A stretch of 64,000 nucleotides of DNA from Eunapius fragilis (taxonomy: Eukaryota > Porifera > Demospongiae > Spongillida > Spongillidae): the NCBI GenBank assembly GCA_963681505.1, contig OY811971.1:5245408-5309407 (forward strand), given 5' to 3'. A model generated the notes under the pieces. It made no database searches, was not told the DNA's origin, and was given only the letters and a program-made list of their open reading frames with translations. Position numbers and translations under genes: made by a program. Each line of letters begins with the position of its first letter. Position 1 is the stretch's first letter. Of the stretch, positions 1 through 11,980 are shown one piece after another.

Positions 1-520
1 GAACGGTGGTGGTTCAGATTGTTGACCATGAAGTCAGGTACCCTGGTATGGTAAAGACACTCCGCTCACAGCTACCATTGGTGCATTTCCTTGGACTGGG
101 CAAGTTTATCCCCACACACCATGCCACCCACACACCCTAAGAGCCAATATGAGGGTCTTGCCACGTAACCCATTTAAGAGGATACTATGTCATCATCTCT
201 TCAGGTTTGTTGCGTGGCATTGATGTGGAATCGAAGCTGTTCTACATCACAACTCCTGAAGACAGCAAAGTGCTCTCACAGGTTAATGTGCTTGTGCTGG
301 ACCAGGCGGGAGAGCCAGAGCTCATTGTGTCAAACAAGGTGAGAGGGTGTGCATGCAGTGTGGAGGCTGAAGGTGTGTCTTTGCCATAACCCTAGCCTCA
401 CATTTAAACCCCACCTCCTGTCCCTACAAGGACTATCCCATAGTTGATGCAGACAACGCCCCCTACTATGGCAAGGAGTTCACTTGGAGTGATATTGGGC
501 GGTATTGTTGGAAGCCTTGA
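1..520 (+). CDS. 3' end of a NOL9/GRC3-like polynucleotide 5'-kinase gene (partial)
   Basis: Three exons can be chained: an exon entering from the left edge and ending at 99, then 205-338, then 431-520 with stop TGA at 518-520. The middle exon reads GLLRGIDVESKLFYITTP and continues to VSNK. This resembles the C-terminal region of NOL9/GRC3 proteins (pattern GxxRGIDxExxLxYxxTP), nucleolar kinases that phosphorylate RNA 5'-hydroxyls in pre-rRNA processing. The first intron fits the reading frame only with a GC donor (GG|GCAAGT at 100) and the AG at 203-204; the second is GT..AG (339-430). The last exon encodes DYPIVDADNAPYYGKEF and ends WKP, which I do not recognise. The P-loop and kinase core would lie left of the window. 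The family call is by recall of the motif only. Confidence 0.5.
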
Positions 521-654
521 CGATTTGAACTGATTTCTGCGCACATAGTGCATAATAATATTTCAACGCAACTGACTACATGCAACTCTGACAACATGCA
601 TGATGATGTGCCATAAAAGTGATCAAGTCATTTAATGTAGCTGTAACCTCTAAC

Positions 655-958
655 TCTGTGTGGTAGGATAGTATGGAGGAGGTGTGGTAGGATAGTATGG
701 AGGGGGTGTGGTAGGATAGTATGGAGGGGGTGTGGTAGGATAGTATGGAGGGGGTGTGGTAGGATAGTATGGAGGGTGTGTGGTAGGATAGTATGGAGGG
801 GTGTGGTAGGATAGTATGGAGGGGTGTGGTAGGATAGTATGGAGGGGGTGTGGTAGGATAGTATGGAGGGGGTGTGGTAGGATAGTATGGAGGGGGTGTG
901 GTAGGATAGTATGGAGGGGGTGTGGTAGGATAGTATGGAGGGGGTGTGGTAGGATGGT
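655..958. repeat. 24-bp minisatellite, about 12 units
   Basis: Tandem copies of a G-rich unit (GGTAGGATAGTATGGA followed by 4-6 G and TGT), with length variation only in the G run. It lies just after the NOL9-like stop and before the convergent TRPA-like gene. Both strands are open over much of it (PTTPPPYY on the minus strand), but this follows from the period being a multiple of three and is not evidence of coding. From 521 to 1403 I see nothing else that looks like a gene. Confidence 0.93.
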
Positions 959-1403
959 ATGAATGCAAAGCGTTCTTTAAGCATCACTGCTAAATCATTT
1001 TTTCCCTTACACTTTGCATGCTGTCATTTGCTTTTGTGTCATCGCCCACTTGTTGGTCCTATGGAAGACCACCAGGGTTGCCGCAGTTACATACATTTCT
1101 GTGGGTAGTTAACGGTTAACTGCCCACAGAAGGCCACAGCCAGACAATTTTGCACGTACATTTGTTATCTAACTTATCAAGCACTACTTATTTATACTTA
1201 TTTCTTTATTTATTACACTACTTTAATTCAAAAGTAGTGCCGGAAGCACTGTCCCTTCAGAGTACGGCATGTTAACATCAACACTTATCAAGTTGTAATA
1301 ATTGCATACTGTGATTACTCTATGATATGTTTCACATGTGTATTTTTTACATCCTAAATAAACACGAGGGGTTTGATTTGTATTTTAATCCATATTATCT
1401 ATG

Positions 1404-1409
1404 TTTATT
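1404..1409 (-). promoter_or_regulatory. polyadenylation signal AATAAA of the TRPA-like copy 1
   Basis: The minus strand reads AATAAA at 1409-1404, only about 17 bases after the stop codon of the last exon (1428-1426). Such a short 3' UTR is plausible in a compact genome. A homologous hexamer is not obvious at the matching place in copy 2. Confidence 0.5.
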
Positions 1410-1425
1410 CTAAGGTTGTTTTTTT

Positions 1426-4400
1426 TTAATTCGCTCTGATATGTTGAAGTTCATCAAGCAGATGCTGAAGCTTTGTTTGCTGGTCTTGGATATATTCTGC
1501 CAAAGTTTGTATTTCCTTTTGCAGTTGCATTCCACCGTGGTATTCACCTTCGTCTTTTTCGTTGTATAAGAACCATTCATCTATCTTCTTCCAGTATTCG
1601 TTCTCCATACGTCTGAAATTCTTTGAATTTAGTTTCTTGGTATCCACATCGTATTTTTTCAGTTCTTGTTTGGAACATGGGCAGACAATGTCCAGAAAAA
1701 GAATGAATTTCACCTGCAATGCAAATGTGTAGTTTTATACTGCTTGTAACTTAAACCACAATAATATACAAGAGGATGCTAAAGAGTAGCACCATCAATA
1801 TGACATAAAGACTTTTTCATTTCCTTTCATTGTGCAAATGGTACTAAATTTGATTTATAATAGGCAGCTAATGCTGCGTTTGCTTAGTGATTTCCACGGA
1901 AAACATAATTATATATATTGCATTTCATGCTTAATGCATCTATTTCTGTGTTTCAATAGTGTTCCCAAGCTGCAGACTGTATCGGAGTAATAATTAGGCC
2001 AAGTGTTTGTCGCAACTTGAAAACTGTTGATTTGTGTACTCGCCATAGTTCTACAAACACTTCAACTACCTAGTAACAGAGGTTGCATTAAAACGAATAC
2101 TCAACCAAATAGGAGGAATTGTTTGATGGCATGTAAAAATCAGACCCACCCCCCACTGCTGAGCATTTATTCAGATATAACAGGTGAAACAGATTAATTT
2201 TATTGATTGTTAAGAGTTATTTGATTTACGCAGAGCAAATTACGCACAGAAGTGATAAACTTGGAAATACTGCTTACCTGATTAGCCTTATTTATCAGGT
2301 GTGCATTATGCAGTGCGTCAAGGGCATCTCCAGTACTTAAACCAATCTGAGCAGGTAACAGTCATGAGTGTGGTTATGCATAGCATAGGAAGTGTGCAAC
2401 GTACCAGCATATTGGTGAACAACACTGTCACTACCACTGTGAACAGGGTGAACAGGATGATGCCCATGGCTGGATATGCCACTGAACCACGCACAAAGGT
2501 GGTGTCAAATCCAGGTGTGCCAAAATACGTGCTCAACAATGACCATCCAGGGACAGAAAATGCTGTAGATCCGTCCATCTGACAAGAAATGTAAAAATTC
2601 AGTGCATGTATTCAGAGTAATGTTCTTACTGCAGTTTGAACAAGTAGCATGTAGAATGGAAAACCAAATGTTGCTGTTAGAAGTATTGGAAGGAAGACAA
2701 GTTTTAAGTAGCGACCACACACTGTCAACAGTAGAGTTGTGTAGGCACCAATTGATCCAAGTGGAAATTCTTTTAACATCACAATTGAATTGAACCAAGC
2801 ACATGAGACAACAGCAGCTCCAAATTGCCACATTCCTGCAGATGCACACCACTGATTACTGCCAAATAGCATGGCAATAAACACAATTGCTCCGATGAAG
2901 ACAAATAGTTGAAGATAGTTTTCCCAATTCTTAATGTAACCAATCCGTAGTACATACAGCTGCTGTGCTTCAATCACAATGTGCAGAAGTGATAACAGAA
3001 TTAGAATTCCTCCCACTCCATACAGACTGTGCAAATTTACATTACTTCCTGCAACATCTGTTTAATGTTGTGACCATTTAAACACATATTCAATTCCACT
3101 GTAGCACTTACATACACTGCTGTTGTCACTATTATTGACGCTACCAGACGTGTTATTGCTTCCACTCATATCCAATGGTACACCTATATCGTTAACAATG
3201 CATATACATACAATTTTAAAAACAATACATAAAGAAGATAGAATGTTAAATGATGAATTTTCATTCTCTGCTATTAAACAGTTAAAAGAACTCACATGCA
3301 ATGTTGTCTGCAGGTCGTGGAACAATCAATGAAAATGCTGTCAATAATGCCAGATAGATGCAATACGCAGCCACTATCATTATGTAAAATGCCAATGTCA
3401 TCCTGCTTTTCCATTTCTTCTCAATCCAGCTTGTTATTAATTTATGACTTAACATTTCAAACCTCTTATTTTTGATCTACAGTAAATAATTTGGTATGCA
3501 GTGATAACTCCTTACGCACATCTACATACCATACAACTGAGGACATGATCAGGCTTAGTATGAATCCTCTTTTGTGGCTTGGTATCTCTCTTGTGTTCAT
3601 CATCCTTCATCCATTTTTCCTCCAAATCATCAATATACTCATACTCATATATATAGAATCCATTTCCTATTGAGTTATGGACATGTTCGTTAAAATCTTC
3701 CGTACGTCTGAAAATTCATTATATTCATTTGAATGCTTGTGTACCTTTTGAAAAGGGTTCGTGAACACAGAAATCAAGAAATTGTTCAGCCATGTCTGTC
3801 GAGTTTCATATTTGGTTACATTAACTCAATAAAAGCAGTCAAAACCTACCAGGCATGTGTTCAATAAGCTTTCTTAAAGGCGTTGTGGAGGTGTGCGTGA
3901 AAGTGCGTTCATAAAAGGTTGTGCCTTCCTTACTGGCAGCACACAACTGAAAGAGTGGCTCTCTTTTGATGGTTGCAGATGCAATCAGGTTTAAAAGGAC
4001 CTTTACAACTCCTCTGCATAAAAGAAAGATATCATAAATCAAACGTCATAGTCTTGGGTACAAACGGCAGCAACATACTTGTGTTTACTTTCAATAGCAA
4101 CCATTAAGCAGTTGTACCCTCTCTGATCTCTCTCTTGGAGGTCTGCATGTGCTTCTACCAGTAATTTGACACATTTGCTGTATCCTCGACTTGCAGCAAT
4201 CAACAGGGGAGATCCCTTGTAAGGGATGAAAGAGATATTAATACTTTCACAACGTGATTTCTATTGAGTTATTCTTGGAACTCAGATCACAAATAAAATT
4301 GCAGCATGATATTTTCAGAGGACATAATTGTCCACCTGTTTTCTTATATATTTGCCTATTACAGCTTTAGTGTGATACAGTGCACGAGGCACTACTATAC

Positions 4401-7400
4401 TCTTATGCGTGCGCACCTGGGTGCAGTATTACTTGAGGCAACAAAGATATGGAGATTATTTATTTAGACTATTAAAGCTTCTTGATTGTGAAAATCCATT
4501 TTTTAGACATTCAAGATAATCAATCGATCAATCAAATATTGATGGTGATTGAACTGTAAATAAATCAGATTGTTTTAATTACGTTGACGATCAAACAATT
4601 TTATGCATAAAATCATGATCATTTTGTTTTCATACCTCTAAATTACTTCCTCTCACTCGACTGAACATCTTGGGATTAATCTCCTTGGATAGCATAAATT
4701 CCAATGCTATGTTATTCCCTGTTGCTGAGGCTTGGTATAGTGCTTCATTTCTGTTCAAAAAGGTACAAATCATTATTTTTGATACTTACCATTACCCATG
4801 GGAATGGAGGAGGATCTCACATAGCAATGATAGGTACATGTATGATTATTTAAAAGGGAAGAGGCTAAACTATATAGGAAATGCATCATTATGATTTGGG
4901 AGAGTCAGGTGGGAGGATTCATTTGGCCATTAGTAGATCAATATTCACAGAAATGTACCTTTGTTGAGTGCTTAGCTTGTCATAGTAAAAGTCTCTAGAG
5001 ACAGGTACTCCCAACCAGCATGCCTGAAGCAATCCATTGATACGATTGTATTCACAATTCTCTGCACATATGGAATCTATTGATTCCAAAATTCTGTCAA
5101 AATTTAATGCATAATTCTATTGAAAATGTGCCCCATTCTGCTTACTTGATGTCCGCAGTCTTTATTGTACAGCTTAGCAGCTCTTTAGATGGATGGGCAC
5201 CTAACTGTAGTGAGATTGTCTAGAAACGGGCAATACATGCTAAAAACAGAAATGCCTCGGAAAAACATGTGCCTTACTTCTATAGCCTTCAGATTCCTAG
5301 TTTTCACAGCTGTGATCAGAAGGTCATCAACTATTTCATTGTATTTTACATCTGCATTATCTATGTGACCACTCATAGCATCTTGCATGCAAGCCTCGAG
5401 CTCTTCAACTATCATACTTTCCACTGCTCCATCAATGCCATCTTCTGGGCTCTGACCAAGGTGCTCAATTATTACTCTACTGTTCATACGGTGACCAACG
5501 ATATACTTCACTACTTCTCTATTCCTTTTAGATGCAGCAACCATCAAAGGTGTTCTACCATCTGCATCACGCATGCTAAGATCTGCATTCCTGACATATA
5601 AAGTTACAGACATTATATACCTCTACCATCCAACCCCCCCCCCCGACAATAATGAAGCATGCACTGTGGATTTGTCCTTACATTTCTAGTAGTGGTGCCA
5701 CGATATCCACCACACCCATTTCTGCTCCAATGTGCAATGCCGTTTTTTTTTCTGAGTCAGTCTCCAGAAGAATATTGAGTTCCCATCTGCGTTCCAAAAC
5801 TTTTCTGGTTATAGGTTTATTGCCTGTTAGCTGCAAAGCATGGAGGGGATTTCTTCTAAAGTGGTGAACGCTTTTATCTATGCACTGCCTATTCACAAAC
5901 TTGTGAAAAATATGGTCAATCAGCATGTTACACTTGTCATCTGGAAGAACACTGAACAACCAGGATAGGTAATATGTCGTGCCACTTTTACAGTACTCTA
6001 ATAGGTATGGAGGAAGATTATGACACTCTGGGGCTAAGAAGTCAGCCCCTATTTGAATGAGTATTTTTGCAATTTTCTGTTGTCTCAATTTAAATGCCAT
6101 GTAGCAAATATTTTCGAAAGATTGACCTTCTTGAACCACCAAGCATAATCGAGGGCATTGCGAGTAATGACATTCTCGTATTTCAGGTGTGGTTTTGTTC
6201 ATTTGCTGAGCGCAGTATGAATGAATCATATCCTTCACCTGCTCATAGTCTAATTGATCGTAACATTTACACTCTTCCAGTTCTTTGTCAGTTTTACGGC
6301 CACTGTTGTAATCATAGCAGGAATCTCTAGTTATAGTTAGTTTCGCGGACAGGTAGGACATCTCAGGTTCACTGCCATCAGCAACAACAGTGTTGGTGTG
6401 TTGATCCATCATAGTCTCATTGTGAACTTTACAGTCAGCCAACATTGCATAGCAGTGGGTTATGGCCTGAAACAGTGGGCTACCTGTTCCATCTCTATGT
6501 GAAAGGATACCTGAAAAGAGCATGCATGAATGCAAAGGTACAATTAAGCATTACAACACATGTAGCTCACTGCACTTGCTCTAGCTACAAAGTTCGTTAA
6601 CTATGCTGCATCCATAATTGTGAGGACCTAAAATTACGTCAAGTTCATTAGTTTTAAAAAGAAATTAATCATGCAGTATTAATTCTTGTAAATTAATCTC
6701 GCGTAGCACACCCTCGCGTTCTTTGCCGTGTGGTTCTGGTCCCCGTTACGAGCATTTCTCGTACAGCGCGTGAGGAAGCTTTTTTAATAATCTTAATTTC
6801 GTCGCGATAAACGCTTCATCGCGTGATTTAATGCAATTCAGATTACTTATACGACAATAATAAAATATTGACTCATGCCACTTTTTCACTCCGGTGGCAA
6901 TAGAGACAACTGGAGTGTTTGGACCAAGGACAACTGAGTTCCTTAAAGAGTTGGACCATCGGTTGAGGCAGGTGTCTGGTGAAGCTAACTCCTATGCTTG
7001 CCTTACCCAGAGACTATCAGTTGCCGTCCAACGAGGCAATGCAACTTCCGTGTTGGGGACAATGAAGGTGGAAAGGGAAGATGAAGAGTTTATTTTATAA
7101 GTATTGTTTGTTTTATGTTTTGACTTAGTAAGATTGATTTGGTGCACTAGACCACGTTAGTAAGGTATGGGAATTTATAGCTATGAACCAGACCCACTTT
7201 CCACGTAGCGGATCCGCAGCTGTTGGGAATCTGGGTCTGGGTACGAAAAGTATGTTTAGCTATTTATTTATCTGTTGGGTTTCTTAAATAATTCTTAACA
7301 TGGAATGTTTTCAGTGCCTTCTGTTAATCTAATATAAAAATCGCTCATATTTTGCCTTGTAGTAACTTGTACACAAACATGGCGGACATGCTTGAATATA

Positions 7401-8860
7401 ATCATAAATGCCGGTCATTAAACCACGCGTCTTCTGTTATTTGTGTAACATAATATGGTTTAACGATAGATAGTGGTAATGCAAGCAGTAGCGGGCAGGG
7501 CCGGTGAGAGGGGGGGGGGGGGGGGGGGGTGGAGGAGGTACCTCCAAGGTATAACCGCGGTCCATAATTGTATTGTATTATGGCTAAACAGTAGCATGCA
7601 GTTTAAACGTGCTACGGACGTACAAAATCGATCGCTATAGGCATTTTTCATCACGTGATTTATTTTGAATATTACCGTATACCTGTGAACCAACCAGGCG
7701 GATCGTGTATATGTATTAATTTATAGTGTGTGGCAATGACGTAGGCAAATTACGTAGTGGTCACAGGAACACGTACACAGGCCTATTAACTGCCATTATG
7801 CGGCGATCTGAAAGTGGAGCCAGTAAACGGAAGAGAGCTCAAGAAGAAATTAAGAGAAAAGATTGCAAAGTTACCAAAGTTGACACAGTTTCTAGTACAA
7901 CCGAGGCAGCCAGCTAGCTGTTTTGGAAAATTGGGCTCCTATAATTCAAGAAGCAGTTTTGGTAGCCGATGGTTTAGGAATTGAGTCTTCTCTACCAGAA
8001 AAAAGGCAAAGTACACGCAAACGTTTGTATGAAGATGCTGATTAAACAGTTGATGTGGAGGTACAAGCACAGGCAGTCGAAGGCGAAAGTTTTGCCACCA
8101 CAAGTTTCCGTGTAGGCGTTTTCTATCGTTTAATTGACACCGTTATACAGGGATTGACGTGCCATTTTGAAGCTGTAAAACGCATTGATGATCTATTTGG
8201 GTTTCTTGTACAAGTGCAAAAAAATGACAGAAGTGGACTTAATTGTCTTGTGATCGTTTTTCAGCAGATTATTTAGACGATGTGTCTAATGAGCTGTCAG
8301 AGGAAGTAGTAATGTTATCAAAAACAGGGCATGTGAACCTCGTTACCAACGAGCAACTAAGTCCCTTGGAACTTTTAAGCAGACTCCATTATAGTCATCT
8401 CGAGGCATTGTCTTATGCATTAGCCTTAGGATATTCTGCACCTTGCCAGTAACTGTTGCATCTGCAGAAAGAAGTTTTAGCCGGCTAAAAAGAATAAAGA
8501 ACTATACGCGTTCCACTATGACTCAAAAGCGGTTGCAGCTAGGGCCTTTCCCTACTTTATATCGAGTCTGACTTAGCCACAACTGCATGTTAAAACTATG
8601 ACTCGGTAATAAATTCGTTTGCTTCAAGAAAGAATCAAAAGGCACCTTTGTAATGTTTATTCCTCTGCATTGCATCATTTGCTCAATTATGCCCAATTAT
8701 GCTTGTTGAATGCATAATAAAACGAAATGGCATGCATGCGTTAGCTATACAACATATGCATGCAAGTTAGATATGGTGTTTCCCCGGGCCTGATTATGGC
8801 TGGTAGCGGGTCTGGGGGGGGTGGGAGGGGGGGGGGGGGGGTGGGGGGGGGGGGGTTTGA

Positions 8861-8895
<35 letters not shown>

Positions 8896-9437
8896 ACCTC
8901 CCAGCTCTTCGATAATATTATTTATAGCAGGAAATTAGGCAATCTTGCATTGATAGTTGTGAATAAATCATTAACCCCCCCCCCCCCCCCCCCCTTACCT
9001 GCCACGCCCTCTTCGTACGTCCGCCCCTAGACAAGTACATGTGCCTTACTAGCTCCATTTTTTATGAGCATCTTTGTCATTTTTTTGTTCTTGCAGCACA
9101 GCGAAAACGCCAATAGAGTCATTTTGTATTGCTGGCCGTCCACAACAGTAGTCACATCCAAGGGGTGAGTAATATTACATGCTTCAGCTTCCCTCACAAG
9201 GCTCTGAACTAGGTCCTCCAGCACACTTTCGTCAAGTGCACCATCTGCGGCTTGCTACACGAAGGAATGCATTGTGGGCTCACGTGCGCCACATGCGCAC
9301 TCACGTGCAATGCCTCTCACCTGTATTTTATACCGCAACTTGTCAAATGTATCTTTGAATTTTTTGGGACATTGTTCCAATGATGCTTCCAGTCCTTCTA
9401 TAAGTTCCGACGGCTCATTCTGTTGCAGCATAGCCAT
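1426..9437 (-). CDS. TRPA-like ankyrin-repeat ion channel, copy 1 (carries an in-frame stop)
   Basis: Predicted exons (minus strand): 9437-9321 (start codon), 9254-9050, 6510-5682, 5590-5278, 5219-5146, 5093-4959, 4750-4657, 4215-4079, 4013-3850, one or two exons in about 3822-3550 (unresolved), 3464-3296, 3183-2630, 2578-2405, 2346-2278, 1713-1426. Nearly all borders are GT..AG and in phase. The N-terminal two thirds contains ankyrin-like units (TALHIGAEMGVVDIVAPLLE, GRTPLMVAASKRNREVVKYI, GSPLLIAASRGYSKCVKLL). The 3464 exon starts FEMLSHKLI and runs into KW and S1, as in TRPA channels. The 3183 exon carries S2-S5, 2578 the pore and S6 (AFSVPGWSLLSTYFGTPGF, ending TNML), 2346 IGLSTGDALDAL, the usual TRP post-S6 helix, and 1713 a charged, probably coiled tail. 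The likely role is a plasma-membrane, stimulus-gated cation channel. Oddities: an in-frame TAA at 3064-3062 in the S1-S2 loop, and a frame conflict in the pre-S1 exons. It may be a pseudogene or a variant allele. The family call is firm; intactness is doubtful. Confidence 0.8.
6880..7105 (+). pseudogene. C-terminal tail fragment of a non-LTR retrotransposon in intron 2 of channel copy 1
   Basis: The stretch from MAIETTGVFGPRTTEFLKEL through QRLSVAVQRGNATSVLG resembles the very C-terminus of the non-LTR element present in longer copies in this window (9.6-12.0, 41.6-44.5 and 52.6-54.4 kb). Those copies end with a similar pattern: ET-GxxGPxA, then QRL, then RxNAxxxL. It lies in sense (+) inside an intron of the minus-strand channel gene. 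Only about 65 codons remain, so this is a relic. Confidence 0.5.
7496..8802 (+). mobile_element. degenerate hAT transposon (TTF/DUF4371-like) with an 8-bp flanking repeat
   Basis: Broken coding pieces lie in order on the plus strand. At 7798-7914 MRRSESGASKRKRAQEEIKR resembles the basic N-terminus of TTF-type hAT proteins. At 8055-8276 SFRVGVFYRLIDTVIQGL and FGFL follow. At 8243-8452 an ORF leads into 8446-8571, VTVASAERSFSRLKRIKNY then RSTMTQKRL, the hallmark C-terminal hAT dimerisation block. Most of the catalytic middle is missing, so the copy is dead. The 8-mer GTAGCGGG occurs at 7488-7495 and again at 8803-8810. This is the target-site length expected for hAT, and the left end starts CAGGGCCGG. 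The right inverted repeat is poor, so the boundaries are tentative. The element sits in intron 2 of channel copy 1. Confidence 0.65.
8811..8995. repeat. fold-back G/C homopolymer tracts
   Basis: A block of almost pure G (about 8813-8856) is followed after GTTTGAT by almost pure C (about 8863-8894), which could form a hairpin or compete with G-quadruplex. A further C run lies at about 8975-8994. The sequence then ends with a motif (CGTACGTCCGCCCCT near 9015-9029) that is the reverse complement of one at 22080-22096. Run lengths in such tracts are unreliable in assemblies. Confidence 0.8.
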
Positions 9438-10997
9438 TTCCTAGAGTTATAAATGTAATATTATTGTTATTATTGAATTATTATTGAATACAAGATACAA
9501 GAGAATACACGTATGGGGATCATTATTAATATGTTACCACCTACAGTACGTATAACACACACTTTACCTAACATGCACAGTTTCAGAGAGCGAGATAGAA
9601 TGGCTCGAGAATTTGCTCTCATAAGGGCCAAACCGAGTCTTCCAAATATTTCATTGCACACGAGTGACTTGGGACGTCCCTGTCTAGTGGACATTATTAT
9701 TATTATTATTATTTTAAAAATGAATATAATTTTATCTGCTCATCAGTGAATACATATATTTGCAACTGATTGTATATGAATACACCTGAATACATGAAAT
9801 TATATACTTTATACTTATAATTATACAGTTAAGTCCTATACAGATACTTACATGCATACATATATGCTTCCTTTATTTTAACAAGAATATCCAGGTGGGG
9901 TACATGTGAAGCTTTCATGACAGAAGGGAATATTGAGATATCACTATATGACTGGTCATGAAGAGTTCACATTTGGATAAATCGATTTAAATGCCTATAT
10001 AATGATGGACCAAGGTCTTCAATTATGGAGAGGGCACGGAGAACAGCATGTTTGGGGTCATCATCCCAGTACCAGGGTCTGTAGGATGAGACAAAGACAG
10101 TCTCTTCATTGATAGCACCAATGACCCAGCTGGTGCAGAACCAAAGTAAAGAACAAAGGGCCTAACGGATCTCCCTGCTGCACACCTGACTAGGAAGTGA
10201 GATGTCCTAGCTAGCTGATATAAGATTGTGAGCCCAAACAGCAAATGCGTGTCCCTCATGCAGGGTTGTGCCAATGGAATTGGTACCATAGTGGAATTTG
10301 AGCAGTGAGCACAATATTGAGATACCGGATTTTGAGGCCTGAGGGACCAGCGGCAGTGCCCTTCAGGAAGAAGAAATAGAAGGTTGAAATCAGGGCCTAG
10401 AGGGCGTGCAGTGTTAGGAACATCTGGCATAGTAGGTGAAGGCTATAGGAGACCTAGGGTGTTTTGATTCGAGCCAGCTCCCATGCAGGTAACAATATTG
10501 AGAGGAGCAAGCCCACCAAGGGCCACCATACAGGAGTATTCTGCAGGCCATTCCGTGCAAATTTACCTATCTTAGTCAAAGGAAATAACTGGATCTGGGA
10601 GGCTCTTTGAGTTTTATTTCTTCTGCTGTGATGGGGCAATACGGGCGTTGGACACCACAGAAGAGGCTTCGCTGAAGCTCTTCGTGTGTTATCCCTCCCT
10701 AAAAAGGTAAAGACAGGGGCGGATGTAGGATTTCAGTGCGAGGTGATAGGCAAGGAGCGCTGTAGCTCGCCTTCTGGGTCGGTGCCCATCCGATTTGCAA
10801 CTTTCGCACTTATTGAGTCACAAAACATAGCATAATTGACACATAAGCGCACTAATCGAGTGTACGGTGTAGTGAATGAATATTAATAAGGCCAGCCCAG
10901 CGGGGGAATTCCCTACTTTTCCCTATGCAGATGTTTGCTACCAAACATTGCGGTTTGTCCCTATTAAGGCAAGATCTCATCCAGGAGTTTTGAAGGG

Positions 10998-11030
10998 GGG
11001 GGGGGGGGGGGGGCGGGGGGGGGGGAGAAA
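10998..11030. repeat. long G run
   Basis: About 30 bases of nearly pure G broken by one C. Similar runs occur at about 7510-7529, 11949-11978, 14543-14578, 32079-32099, 32156-32180 and 37979-38007. These are candidate G-quadruplex sites and are polymorphic by nature. Confidence 0.85.
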
Positions 11031-11224
11031 AAGAGTGGGCGGACACAGAAGTCTGATCGGGACCAATCCCTCCAATCAGTGAAGACCCCTCCCTACAGCA
11101 GTATCGGCCCAGAGACAATCATCCCAGCAGCCTTCTCCCCAAGCCTAGAGAACCTCACAACAGCCTCCTCCCCAGGCCCAGCATCTTTACAAATGGACAC
11201 CATGCAGCACTTTCCAGTAAGAAG

Positions 11225-11665
11225 TTCCGTTCCGTTCCTCATATTAGTAGTACCCATATATCTACGCGGGGACCGGCAACTAAAATGTCTAAATTAATTG
11301 AGTCTGTACTATAGTAATAATACATGCTTTGGTCACCAAGTGGTGCGCTTTGCAGCTAGAGTTAACATTTGATACCCCTGCCTATGACATGTAACAACTC
11401 TCCCTCTCTTAAATGCAGTCCCCTGCCTGCACTTACTATACAACTGGGGGGATGCGAAAATAAAATTTACGCTCACCACGATGTTCGGGCTTTCGTTTCG
11501 CTGCATTCGAGGGGAGCGCTCCGATTCAGTCAGTCTGCATATGGTTCCTATGGGTTATCTAATGCATGCATGTTACGTATATAACTCACTTTTCTTGGGA
11601 ATTAGATTAATAACCTTTTACGGAAAGCGATTGGGATCCCCCACAGGAAATGCGTAGTATAGTTT
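11225..11665. repeat. dispersed direct repeat, copy 1 of about 0.4 kb
   Basis: This segment recurs in the same orientation at about 13395-13830 with high similarity over roughly 400 bp. Shared landmarks are GTCACCAAGTGGTGCGCTT, TGATACCCCTGCCTATGACA and GGAAAGCGATTGGGA. No coding potential is evident. A piece of it (CTCACCACG..TTTCGTTTCGCTGCAT) also appears at about 24353-24390. I do not recognise the element type. Confidence 0.8.
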
Positions 11666-11948
11666 GAACCGCTCAACTTGAATGCATGCATACATCTTGC
11701 ACAACTTTTTCTGCGCTATGTGAACAGGCTACGCCAACTAAAGGGGCTCAAAAAAAAAACTGGAAGCTTTATCTTTTACCAATCAGTGGACACCAGCACT
11801 TCCCTGTAAGCCTTCTAGGAGTTTCTCCAACAGCAATAGGCCCAATGCCAGGTGGAGAGCCATGTCTATACTGTACAGAGCATGCAGATCCACATGCAGC
11901 ACAAAAATCTGGCAACCGACTTTGGAGCTTTGACTGCTGCAAAGGAAG

Positions 11949-11980
11949 GGGGGGGGGGGGGGGGGGGAGGGGGGGTGTCT
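11949..11980. repeat. long G run inside the retrotransposon relic
   Basis: About 30 G with single interruptions. It lies in the element relic on its minus strand and 60-80 bp from a CCGGATCCGCCAATG motif that resembles the end of a hAT-type element. Confidence 0.8.

Noticed and set aside
576..987. Proline/tyrosine-rich open frames on the minus strand
   Set aside because: They are translation of the 24-bp minisatellite after the NOL9-like gene.
2301..2793. Plus-strand open frames opposite the channel pore exons
   Set aside because: They are antisense shadows of the conserved minus-strand exons and recur at 16290-16782 only because those exons are conserved.
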